Origin: Halorarius halobius
GTDB lineage: Archaea > Halobacteriota > Halobacteria > Halobacteriales > Haloarculaceae
Reading direction: 5' to 3'
Assembly (NCBI RefSeq): GCF_024298865.1
Contig: NZ_CP101161.1
Span: 2,439,227-2,503,226 of the forward strand
DNA: 64,000 nt
Position numbers and translations under genes: made by a program. Of this stretch, positions 16,604-23,942 are shown in pieces. A model generated the notes under the pieces. That model worked only from the letters and a program-made list of their open reading frames with translations, did no database searches and had not been told where the DNA came from. The stretch's first letter is position 1; every line of letters starts with the position of its first letter.

Positions 16604-18718
16604 ATGGATACGTGCATCATCTGTGGTGCGTCCTGTGGGGGGCCGGTCTGTGACACCCACCAGGAGGACGTGCTGTTCGAATTCACGGGCAACTCCGCCT
16701 CGCAACTCACCGACGGACGGTTCTACCGCGGGACGGTCGACGGCTACGCCGACTTCGGCGTGTTCGTCGACCTCGCGCCCGGGGTCACCGGGCTGTTGCA
16801 CCGCTCGAAGATAGACCGCCGGCTCGAATCCCTCGACTGGGAGGAGGGCGACGAGGTGTTCGTGCAGGTGACGAACGTCCGCGACAACGGCGACATCGAC
16901 CTCGGCTGGTCCATCCGCCAGTCCGAGCGCGACTTCCGCGGCGTGCTCGTCGAGACGCCCGAGGGCGACGAACTGCCCGAGGAGAGCGACGACGACGACG
17001 ACGACGGCCCGACGCGGACGAACGTCTCGAACATCGAATCGAGCGACGCCGACTCGACGGACCGCCGACCGTCAAGCTCCGGCGACGGCGCCGACGCCGA
17101 GACGGACGACACCGAGTCGTCCGCCGGCGAGTCGGCCGACGACGGCGGCGCGGAGGCCGCCACGGAATCGTCCGCGGACGACCGGAGCGAGACGGCAGAC
17201 GAGCCCACCGAGGCGGGGTCAGACGCGGACGACCGCGACTACGAGCGGGCGACCGTCGAGTCGCTGACCGACCGCGTCGGCGAGGACGTGCGCCTGGAGG
17301 GCGAGATAGTCTCCGCGCGTCAGACCGCCGGCCCGACGGTGTTCGAACTCCGCGACGAGACGGCCGTCGTCGACTGTGCGGCCTTCGAGGAGGCGGGCGT
17401 CCGTGCGTACCCCGACGTGGAGTCGGGCGACGTCGTCCGCCTGGACGGCGAGGTTCGGGTCCGCCGCGACGAACTGCAGGTCGAGACGGAGACGCTGACC
17501 GTCCTCGAGGGCGACGAACGGGAGGCCGTCGAAGAGCGGATGGCCGACGCGCTCGACAGCGAGGCCGAACCGACCGACTACGAGCTGCTGGCCGACGACG
17601 ACGCCGTGGCGGCGCTGGTCGACGACGTCGTGGACGCGGCGACGGCCATCCGGCGCGCGGTGCTGGACTCGCGGCCCATCGTCGTCCGTCACTCCGCGAC
17701 GACGGACGGCTACGTCGCGGGCGCCGCCATCGAGCGTGCGGTGTTGCCGCTGGTCCGCGAGGAGCACCCGGGCACGGACGCGGCGTACCACTACTTCGAC
17801 CGCCGTCCGCTGGAGGACGGTACCTACGATATGGACGACGCGACGAAGGACGTCACCCGGATGCTCGACAACCGCGAGCGCCACGACGAGAAGCTCCCGC
17901 TGTTCGTGTTCGCGGCCGCCGGGTCGACCGGCGACTCGCTGGACGGGCTCGGCCTGCTCGACGTGTACGGCGCCGAGAGCGTCGTGGTCGACGGCCTCGC
18001 GGCGGACGACGACATCAGCGAGCGGGCGGCCGTCACCGTCACGGGCGACGGCGACCGCACGGCCGGCACGTTCGCGGCCAACGTCGCCGCGGCGGTCAAC
18101 GACGACGTGCGCGACGACCTGTTCCACCTGCCTGCAGTCACTTACTGGGAGGACACGCCCGAGGTGTACGTCGACCTGGCCAGCGAGGCCGGCATCGACG
18201 CGGAGGCCGCGACCCGCCTGCGCGAGGCCATCGCGCTCGAAGCCTACTACCAGAGCTACGAGGACAAGCGCGAACTCATCATCGACCTCCTGTTCGACCA
18301 GGAGGTCGGCCTCGCCGAGCAGGTGTCGACGCAGTTCCGCGAGAAACTCGACGCGGAACTCGACACGGCGGAGGCGAACATCGAGACCCGCGAGGTCGGC
18401 GGCACGGAGGTCGCGGTGCTCGACACCGACGCGTACACCCACCGGTTCGACTTCCCGCCGAAGACGCTGCTGCTCGACGAACTCCACCGCCGGCACCGCG
18501 AGGAGACGCCGGTCGTCGTTGGCTACGCGAAGGACGAACTGTACGTCCGCTCCCCGAACGGGCTGGACCTCGACGACGTGGCGGCCGACGCCGCCGAGCG
18601 CGCGCCGAACGCGGGCGTCTCCGCCCGCGGCGCCCACGTCGGCAAACTCGTGTTCCTCTCGGGTCGCCGGGACGCCGTGGTCGACGCGGTCGTCGACGCG
18701 GTGACCGAGCGGTTGTAA
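16604..18718 (+). CDS. Zinc-finger/S1/OB/DHH-like protein (RecJ-like family)
   Basis: A 704-residue multidomain nucleic-acid protein. Order: an N-terminal Cys cluster (CIICGASCGGPVC, residues 4-16), an S1 RNA-binding domain (about 38-108, GTVDGYADFGVFVDLAPGVTGLLH), a Ser/Asp/Glu-rich linker (about 125-205), an OB fold (about 210-290, VRLEGEIVSARQTAGPTVFELRD), then a DHH/RecJ-like module to the C-terminus. The segment expected to carry the first metal-binding motif reads VRHSATTDGYVAGAAIE (His363, Asp368). Compared with an HHADADGY-type sequence it lacks acidic residues, so catalytic activity is uncertain. It is followed 40 bases later by elp3 on the same strand. Roles in RNA or DNA processing are inference. 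Confidence 0.8.
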   Translation: MDTCIICGASCGGPVCDTHQEDVLFEFTGNSASQLTDGRFYRGTVDGYADFGVFVDLAPGVTGLLHRSKIDRRLESLDWEEGDEVFVQVTNVRDNGDIDLGWSIRQSERDFRGVLVETPEGDELPEESDDDDDDGPTRTNVSNIESSDADSTDRRPSSSGDGADAETDDTESSAGESADDGGAEAATESSADDRSETADEPTEAGSDADDRDYERATVESLTDRVGEDVRLEGEIVSARQTAGPTVFELRDETAVVDCAAFEEAGVRAYPDVESGDVVRLDGEVRVRRDELQVETETLTVLEGDEREAVEERMADALDSEAEPTDYELLADDDAVAALVDDVVDAATAIRRAVLDSRPIVVRHSATTDGYVAGAAIERAVLPLVREEHPGTDAAYHYFDRRPLEDGTYDMDDATKDVTRMLDNRERHDEKLPLFVFAAAGSTGDSLDGLGLLDVYGAESVVVDGLAADDDISERAAVTVTGDGDRTAGTFAANVAAAVNDDVRDDLFHLPAVTYWEDTPEVYVDLASEAGIDAEAATRLREAIALEAYYQSYEDKRELIIDLLFDQEVGLAEQVSTQFREKLDAELDTAEANIETREVGGTEVAVLDTDAYTHRFDFPPKTLLLDELHRRHREETPVVVGYAKDELYVRSPNGLDLDDVAADAAERAPNAGVSARGAHVGKLVFLSGRRDAVVDAVVDAVTERL

Positions 18719-18758
18719 CCGTCGGACACAAGTTCGTCCGCGGCCTGCGTCCGGTAGC

Positions 18759-20393
18759 GTGAGCACCGACGACGCCTTCAGACAGGTCTGTGAGACCCTC
18801 GCCGAGCGCATCCTCGCGGGCGAAATCGAGAAGGACGAGGTCGAGCAGGCGAAACTGGAGGTCTGCTCGGAGTTCTCCGCCGGGACGGTCCCCAAACACG
18901 CCGACATCCTCGATGCCGCCCCCGACGGGCGCCGGGAGGAGTTGGAGTCGGTGCTCCAGCGGAAGCCTGTCCGCACCGCTTCGGGCGTCTCGCCCGTCGC
19001 GGTGATGACCTCGCCACACACCTGTCCCCACGGCAAATGTCTCTACTGTCCGGGCGGTCCGGCCTCGGAGTTCGACTCCTCGCAGTCGTACACGGGCCAC
19101 GAACCCGCCGCCGCCCGCGGCGTCCAGAACGACTACGACCCGTACGGGCAGGTCACCCTGCGGCTGAACCAACTGCGGGAGATTGGCCACCCGGTCGACA
19201 AGGTGGAACTCATCGTGATGGGCGGGACGATGACCGCCCGGAGCCACGACTACCAGGAGTGGTTCGTGAAGCGGTGTCTGGAGGCGATGAACGAGTTCGA
19301 CCCCGACGCCGCCCCCTCGCCGTCGGAGACGGAGTCGTTCGCCGAAGACGACTACCCGTTCCGGTATCTCGAGGACGTCATCGCCGCCAACGAGACGGCC
19401 GACGTGCGCAACATCGGCACAACCTTCGAGACGAAGCCGGACTGGTGTGACCCCGAGCAGATACATCGGATGCTCGAGTTGGGCGGCACGAAAGTCGAGG
19501 TGGGCGTCCAGACGACCTACGAGCGCATCAACCGCGAGATGCACCGGGGTCACGGCGTTCAAGCCAGCATCGACGCCAACCGTAGGCTCCGGGACGCGGG
19601 GTTCAAGGTCGGCTTTCACATGATGCCCGGTCAGCCCGGGATGTCGAAGGAGATGTGTCTCGAAGATTTCCGGCGCATCTTCGAGCGGACGGAGTGGAAA
19701 CCCGACTACCTCAAAATCTACCCGACGCTCGTCGTCCGCGACACCCTCACCTACGATATGTGGCGCCGCGACGAGTACGAACCGCTCGACAACGACGAGG
19801 CCGCCGAACTCGTCGCGGAAATCAAGTCGATGGTGCCCCGCTACACCCGGCTCCAGCGCGTCCAGCGGGACATCCCCGCCGACCACATCGACGCCGGCGT
19901 CTGGAAGTCCAACCTCCGACAGCTCGCGTGGAAGCGGATGGAGGAACACGGCTGGACCTGCGAGTGCATTCGGTGTCGGGAAGCCGGGATGAACGACGCC
20001 GAACCGCAGGGCGTCGAGATGCGCGTCGACACGTACGAGGCGGCGGGTGGCACCGAACATTTCATCTCGGTCGAAGATTTCGAACAGGACCTTCTGGTCG
20101 GGTTCTGTCGGCTCCGGTTCCCGAACGACCCGGTGCGCCGCGAGCTATCGGACGCCGCCATCGTCCGCGAGTTGCACGTCTACGGCTCGGAGGTGGGGAT
20201 GGGCGACCCGGGTGACGACGCCACCCACCAGCACCGTGGCTGGGGCCGGAAACTGCTCGGCCGCGCCGAAGAACTCGCCCGCGAGGCCGGCTACGGGAAG
20301 CTGTCGGTCATCTCGGGTATCGGCGTCCGGGAGTACTACCGCGAGAAACTCGGCTACTACCAGGACGGGCCGTACGTCTCGACGCGGCTGTAA
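18759..20393 (+). CDS. elp3: Elp3-type tRNA uridine(34) acetyltransferase (radical SAM/GNAT)
   Basis: Archaeal Elp3, 544 residues, starting at a GTG. It catalyses the carboxymethyl-type modification at C5 of the wobble uridine of certain tRNAs, using acetyl-CoA and S-adenosylmethionine. The radical SAM cluster ligands are in CPHGKCLYCPGG (Cys89, Cys94, Cys97). The C-terminal GNAT domain includes VGFCRLRFPNDP, IVRELHVYGSEVG and HQHRGWGRKLLGRAEELAREAG, ending GIGVREYYREKLGYYQDGPYV. The N-terminal region (residues 1-80) is intact. The length and motifs match single-subunit archaeal Elp3. Confidence 0.96.
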   Translation: MSTDDAFRQVCETLAERILAGEIEKDEVEQAKLEVCSEFSAGTVPKHADILDAAPDGRREELESVLQRKPVRTASGVSPVAVMTSPHTCPHGKCLYCPGGPASEFDSSQSYTGHEPAAARGVQNDYDPYGQVTLRLNQLREIGHPVDKVELIVMGGTMTARSHDYQEWFVKRCLEAMNEFDPDAAPSPSETESFAEDDYPFRYLEDVIAANETADVRNIGTTFETKPDWCDPEQIHRMLELGGTKVEVGVQTTYERINREMHRGHGVQASIDANRRLRDAGFKVGFHMMPGQPGMSKEMCLEDFRRIFERTEWKPDYLKIYPTLVVRDTLTYDMWRRDEYEPLDNDEAAELVAEIKSMVPRYTRLQRVQRDIPADHIDAGVWKSNLRQLAWKRMEEHGWTCECIRCREAGMNDAEPQGVEMRVDTYEAAGGTEHFISVEDFEQDLLVGFCRLRFPNDPVRRELSDAAIVRELHVYGSEVGMGDPGDDATHQHRGWGRKLLGRAEELAREAGYGKLSVISGIGVREYYREKLGYYQDGPYVSTRL

Positions 20394-20454
20394 GCCACAC
20401 GAGACGTACCTGTCTCCCACAAGACATTTGTCGGCTACGGCGCCAGCCGCGCGC

Positions 20455-20688
20455 ATGAAACCGCTGTGGGCCATCGTCGGGTTCGGCGCCGCGGTGTTTC
20501 TGCTCGCCGCGGCGGGCAACGCCGAGGAAATCGCCGACCGCGACGAGAAGTGGGACGCAGTCGGGAGTACCCGGGACGCCGCACGCGAGGTGGAGGCCGC
20601 CGGCTGGAAGGTAGCGATGACGCGGTACAGCTACCTCCTGGGGGCGCTCGTCGCGGCCGGCTTCGGCGTCGCCGGTCTCCTGCTGTGA
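20455..20688 (+). CDS. Small two-segment membrane protein
   Basis: A 77-residue protein with an N-terminal hydrophobic segment (LWAIVGFGAAVFLLAAAG) and a C-terminal one (YSYLLGALVAAGFGVAGLLL), separated by a charged stretch (EEIADRDEKWDAVGSTRDAAREVE). I do not recognise the family. The Met at 20455 (MKPLWAIV) begins directly at the first membrane segment. Longer readings of this frame upstream overlap elp3 and are not credible. It lies between elp3 and udk on the same strand. Confidence 0.65.
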   Translation: MKPLWAIVGFGAAVFLLAAAGNAEEIADRDEKWDAVGSTRDAAREVEAAGWKVAMTRYSYLLGALVAAGFGVAGLLL

Positions 20689-20727
20689 ACCCGAGCGCTC
20701 ATTTCCCCCGGGGCACACACCACGGTA

Positions 20728-21360
20728 ATGCCCGTTCCGTCGCTCGTCGTCGGCATCGCCGGGGGGACCGGTGCCGGCAAGACGACCATCGCCCGCGAGA
20801 TAACGGCGGGCGTCGAGTCGGTGACGCTCGTTCCGCTGGACAACTACTACGAGGACCGCTCCGGCATCCCGATGGAGCAGCGCGAGGAGATAAACTACGA
20901 CCACCCGGACGCGTTCGACTGGGACCTGCTCGTCGAGCAACTGTCCGCGCTCGCGGAGGGGCGGACCGTCGAGATGCCCGAGTACGACTTCTCCATCCAC
21001 AACCGGACCGACGAGACGACCAGCATCGACCCCGGCGACGTCATCATCGTCGAGGGCATCCTCACGCTCCACCGGCCCGAAATTCGGGAGATGCTGGACG
21101 TGAAACTGTACGTCGAGACGGACGCCGACGTGCGCATCATCCGGCGCATCCGCCGTGACGTGGTCGACCGGGGGCGTGACCTCGAAGGCGTGGTCTCGCA
21201 GTACCTCTCGACGGTGAAGCCGATGCACGAGCAGTTCGTCGAACCGACGAAGAAGGAGGCGGACCTCATCATCCCGGAGGGGGTCAACGACACCGCGGTC
21301 GACCTCCTGCGCGAGCGGGTCCGCGGCGTGGTCTCGGGCGACGAGCGTCCCGGCGTTTAG
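20728..21360 (+). CDS. udk: Uridine kinase
   Basis: A 210-residue uridine kinase of the PRK/Udk family that phosphorylates uridine (and usually cytidine) in pyrimidine salvage. The P-loop GGTGAGKT is at residues 12-19. The LDNYYEDRSG, NYDHPDAFDW and VIIVEGILTLHRPEIR segments are characteristic, as is DVRIIRRIRRDVVDRGRDL. Its stop interlocks with that of the convergent DUF5785 gene over TTAG (21357-21360). Confidence 0.95.
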   Translation: MPVPSLVVGIAGGTGAGKTTIAREITAGVESVTLVPLDNYYEDRSGIPMEQREEINYDHPDAFDWDLLVEQLSALAEGRTVEMPEYDFSIHNRTDETTSIDPGDVIIVEGILTLHRPEIREMLDVKLYVETDADVRIIRRIRRDVVDRGRDLEGVVSQYLSTVKPMHEQFVEPTKKEADLIIPEGVNDTAVDLLRERVRGVVSGDERPGV

Positions 21361-21671
21361 GCGGAGCGGGACTCGCCTACCTGCGGGTTGTACTGCCAGT
21401 ACGGCGACGCACGGAGCGCGTCACCGACCGCCCGGTGCATGTCGACGATGTCCTCGAACTCCTCGGCGTCGACGTACTCGAACACGTCCGCGACCGACAC
21501 CACCGTCTCGAAGTCCATCCTGACGGGGTCGTCGCCGTACTCCTCGACGAACTCCTCGGCCGACAGCGGGAACGACTCCTCCTCGTCGACCTTCTTGACG
21601 ATGACGGCGTGTCCGAATTTGCGCATCCCCTCGCTCCCTTCTTCGCCGTCGGGGTCGTGCAGCCAGTCCAT
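21357..21671 (-). CDS. DUF5785-type haloarchaeal protein
   Basis: A 104-residue acidic protein starting MDWLHDPDGEEGSEGMRKFG, which I match from memory to the haloarchaeal DUF5785 family. The conserved-looking core is HAVIVKKVDEEESFPLS, EEYGDDPVRMDFETVVSV and ADVFEYVDAEEFEDIVDMHR. No catalytic motif or membrane segment is visible and no function is known. It is convergent with udk and shares 4 bases with it. Confidence 0.8.
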   Translation of the reverse strand: MDWLHDPDGEEGSEGMRKFGHAVIVKKVDEEESFPLSAEEFVEEYGDDPVRMDFETVVSVADVFEYVDAEEFEDIVDMHRAVGDALRASPYWQYNPQVGESRSA

Positions 21672-21790
21672 ATACCAACGTCGGAGAGCCCTCGCAAAAG
21701 GGTTTCCGTCCGGCGTGGGGCGCTGGCACGGCGGTCCGTGGCCGAACGTACACGGACGTTTTGATGGTTTTGTCAGAACCCCTTTTCCCG

Positions 21791-21798
21791 TCTATATC
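21791..21798 (+). promoter_or_regulatory. TATA box before the second HTH-10 gene
   Basis: TCTATATC lies about 26 bases before the ATG at 21824, consistent with a leaderless transcript. Confidence 0.5.
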
Positions 21799-21823
21799 CC
21801 ACTCCAGGTCAGGTGGAGCACCG

Positions 21824-22468
21824 ATGCAGTACCTCAAACTCACGATCTCACCGGCGGACCGGGCGATTCACCCCATCGACGCGTTCGTGGCCGACCACGA
21901 CGACGTCCAGCGGGAGGCACTCATGCACGTCGACGCCCGCGCCGACGGCACGACGGTCCTGCTGTACCGACTGACCGGCGACGAGGACGCGTTCGGGTCG
22001 GCGCTGGCCGACCGCTCGACGGTCCGTGACCACGAGGTCGTCGACGTTTCGGACGGCTTCCACGTGTTCCTGCAGGTCGGCTCCTCGGCGATGGGCGAAC
22101 TCGTCGAGGTGGCTCACGACCACGCGCTCATCATCGACACGCCGCTGGAGTTCGTCGAGGGCGGCCTCAGCGCGACGCTGGTGGGCACCCACAGCAACCT
22201 CCGGGAAGCGCTGTCGAAGATGCCCGACGGCATCCAGTTCTCGGTCGACAACGCCGGCCCGTACATCCCCGGCGGCGAGGACCTGCTGTCGCCGCTGACC
22301 GACCGCCAGCTAGAGGTGTTCCAGACGGCCGTCGACGAGGGGTACTACGACGTGCCCCGCCGCGCCACCCACAAGGACATCGCCGCGACGCTCGACTGTG
22401 CGCCATCGACCGTCGACGAACACCTCCGGAAGGCCGAATCCCGCGTCGTCTCGGGGCTCGTCCAGTAA
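21824..22468 (+). CDS. HTH-10 (bacterio-opsin activator-like) transcriptional regulator, paralogue
   Basis: A 214-residue regulator clearly paralogous to the one at 1789-2487. Shared C-terminal stretches include LTDRQLEVFQ, RRATHxDIA and CAPSTVDEHLRKAES. The N-terminal domain also matches (SPADRAIHPIDAFVADHDDVQREALMHVD against SPSDGAIHPVDQVILNATGVEREALMHVN), but it is shorter by about 18 residues in the middle. The start at 21824 is supported by the TATA box at leaderless distance. It may regulate neighbouring or distant genes. Nothing adjacent indicates a target. Confidence 0.88.
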   Translation: MQYLKLTISPADRAIHPIDAFVADHDDVQREALMHVDARADGTTVLLYRLTGDEDAFGSALADRSTVRDHEVVDVSDGFHVFLQVGSSAMGELVEVAHDHALIIDTPLEFVEGGLSATLVGTHSNLREALSKMPDGIQFSVDNAGPYIPGGEDLLSPLTDRQLEVFQTAVDEGYYDVPRRATHKDIAATLDCAPSTVDEHLRKAESRVVSGLVQ

Positions 22469-22564
22469 CGGCAGACCGGACTGACGCGCCGTGCTCCACG
22501 CGCTCCTCACGCTCCTTCGGTAACCCGCCAGCGCGCCGCTCGTCGGTCACAAGCGCGAGAGAAA

Positions 22565-22586
22565 CGGTGGGACTGGGATTTGAACC
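22565..22586 (-). repeat. 22-base copy of the tRNA-Ser 3' end
   Basis: The 22 bases are identical to 22716-22737, the part of tRNA-Ser(TGA) running from the T-loop through the acceptor 3' strand to the discriminator base. Similarity continues past the tRNA 3' end (CTCTCGCG shared, with a 2-base offset). No 5' half of a tRNA is attached, so it is a fragment and not a gene. The position, 151 bases from the intact copy, resembles an attachment-site duplication or a small tandem duplication. Confidence 0.75.
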
Positions 22587-22715
22587 ACGGTCGGACGTGC
22601 TCGCTCCCGTCGGTCGCTGTGCGCGTCCTCCCTGATTCAAACCAGCGACCCGAACACGCGTTCGCCGCTGGCGACCACACGCGTCGCGGTGGTCGCCACG
22701 CACTCACGCGAGAGG

Positions 22716-22797
22716 CGGTGGGACTGGGATTTGAACCCAGGAGTCCTGACGGACACCTGCTCTCAAGGCAGGCGCATTGCCACTCTGCCATCCCACC
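22716..22797 (-). tRNA. tRNA-Ser (anticodon TGA)
   Basis: An 82-base class II tRNA on the minus strand. The acceptor stem is GGTGGGA/TCCCACC with discriminator G. The D stem is GCA/TGC. The anticodon arm is CCTGC-CTTGAGA-GCAGG, giving anticodon TGA (reads UCA, serine). The long variable arm GTCC-GTCA-GGAC is typical of tRNA-Ser. The T arm is CTGGG-TTCAAAT-CCCAG. No CCA is encoded and no intron is seen. Confidence 0.95.
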
Positions 22798-22837
22798 GCG
22801 TGCGGAGGTACTTCCTCCCGCGGTTTTTCGCTTTCGG

Positions 22838-23572
22838 TTACCGGGTCAGCGTCAGGTCACCGTCCGCGGACTCGACCACGAGTCCCAAGTCGGCCAGCGT
22901 CTCGGCGGTGTGGGTCGGGACGATACGCTCCGCGCGGCGGCGGGCGTTCAGGGTGGCGACGGCGGTGGCGAGGTCGCTCCCCGTCTCGACGACGGGCAGG
23001 AACGGGAGGAAGTCCACCTCGTGGCCCACGTCGCGGGCGCGGTCCGTGAGCGTCCCGACGGCCGGGTCGGTGTACGCGTCGGCGAAGTCGATGCCGTCGG
23101 TGAAGCCGGCGTAGTAGACCCGCCCGCCCGTCGCGGGGCCGAGCACCACCTCGCTTCGCCGGAGTTTCATCGCCGCCTCGTCGATGTGCTGGCGCGTCAG
23201 GAACGGCGTCGTCGGCGCGACGGCCGCCGCCGAGGCGACGCCCTCGGACTCCAGCAGATGCGTCACGGTGTTACCGACGCGACCGGCGAACGTCTCGCCG
23301 ACCTGCACCTCCAGTCGGGGCTCGTCGACGCCCGCCTCGACCGCGAGTTCGCGCACCTCCGCTTCGGCGTCGCCGTCGCCCGGCACCGCATCCTCGGGGC
23401 GGTAGTTGACGAGCAGGTCACCGCCGCTTCCCGCCACGGCGCCGACGAGGTCCCTCGCCATCGCGGCGTACAGGTCGGCGGCCTCGCGTTCGGAGAGCGG
23501 CGATGTCTCGGGAAGACGGGGCAGGACGTGGCCGGGACGGGGCGGGTCAACAAGGACGGCGACGGTGGTCAT
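22838..23572 (-). CDS. DUF2064-like nucleotidyl/glycosyltransferase-fold protein
   Basis: A 244-residue protein starting MTTVAVLVDPPRPGHVLPRL. The overall pattern is that of DUF2064/CofC-like GT-A fold proteins: an N-terminal strand with a proline-containing loop, LYAAMARDLVGAVAGSG, then SAAAVAPTTPFLTRQHIDEA and KLRRSEVVLGPATGGRVYYAGF. The family is related to nucleotidyltransferases and is often annotated only as a transferase. No adjacent biosynthetic partner suggests a substrate. The Met at 23572 was chosen because the longer frame upstream is low-complexity and overlaps the divergent promoter. Confidence 0.7.
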   Translation of the reverse strand: MTTVAVLVDPPRPGHVLPRLPETSPLSEREAADLYAAMARDLVGAVAGSGGDLLVNYRPEDAVPGDGDAEAEVRELAVEAGVDEPRLEVQVGETFAGRVGNTVTHLLESEGVASAAAVAPTTPFLTRQHIDEAAMKLRRSEVVLGPATGGRVYYAGFTDGIDFADAYTDPAVGTLTDRARDVGHEVDFLPFLPVVETGSDLATAVATLNARRRAERIVPTHTAETLADLGLVVESADGDLTLTR

Positions 23573-23602
23573 GGTCGGCAGTCGTCGCGGGAACGTCTTG
23601 AG

Positions 23603-23610
23603 TTTTATAT
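23603..23610 (+). promoter_or_regulatory. TATA box before a small membrane-protein gene
   Basis: TTTTATAT lies 22 bases before the ATG at 23633, consistent with leaderless transcription. It sits in the 60-base divergent gap shared with the DUF2064-like gene. Confidence 0.5.
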
Positions 23611-23632
23611 CTCGGGGACTACAGTCGGAGAC

Positions 23633-23854
23633 ATGAACTGGACTACACTGGTGAGTGCCGTCGCGGTGCTGGCCGTCGCAGTGACCGTCGTCGGTGCGCT
23701 CGTGCAACTCGTGGTCGGTCCGCTGTCGGCCGGTCCGAACCCCACCGCGGCGGCGGTCACCGTCGCGCTGGTGGCGCTTCTGGTCGTCGGCGCCGCCGCC
23801 GCGGGCGCTCGCGGCACCGGGAGCCGCTGGCTCGCCAACGGCGGCTACTGGTGA
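23633..23854 (+). CDS. Small two-segment membrane protein
   Basis: A 73-residue hydrophobic protein starting MNWTTLVSAVAVLAVAV, with two predicted membrane helices (LVSAVAVLAVAVTVVGALVQLVV and AAAVTVALVALLVVGAAAAG) and a short polar tail. No family was recognised. The Met at 23633 follows a TATA box at leaderless distance. The same frame is open far upstream through the antisense of the DUF2064 gene and the tRNA, which is not credible coding. Confidence 0.65.
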   Translation: MNWTTLVSAVAVLAVAVTVVGALVQLVVGPLSAGPNPTAAAVTVALVALLVVGAAAAGARGTGSRWLANGGYW

Positions 23855-23913
23855 GCCGCGGCCCGAGGGGGCCCGAGCCGTGACTCAAAGGGACGCTTGA
23901 ACGTACCGAAGGC

Positions 23914-23920
23914 GTTTATC
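23914..23920 (+). promoter_or_regulatory. TATA-like box before the Tat lipoprotein gene
   Basis: GTTTATC lies about 23 bases before the ATG at 23943. Confidence 0.45.
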
Positions 23921-23942
23921 CGGACATCCGGAACGCGGGAGT

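Noticed and set aside
22565..22586. Second tRNA-Ser gene
   Set aside because: Only the 3' half is present; no anticodon arm or 5' acceptor strand exists.
22600..22660. A third tRNA-like piece (CTGATTCAAACCAG) between the two copies
   Set aside because: Only a short T-arm-like hairpin with weak match; probably chance.
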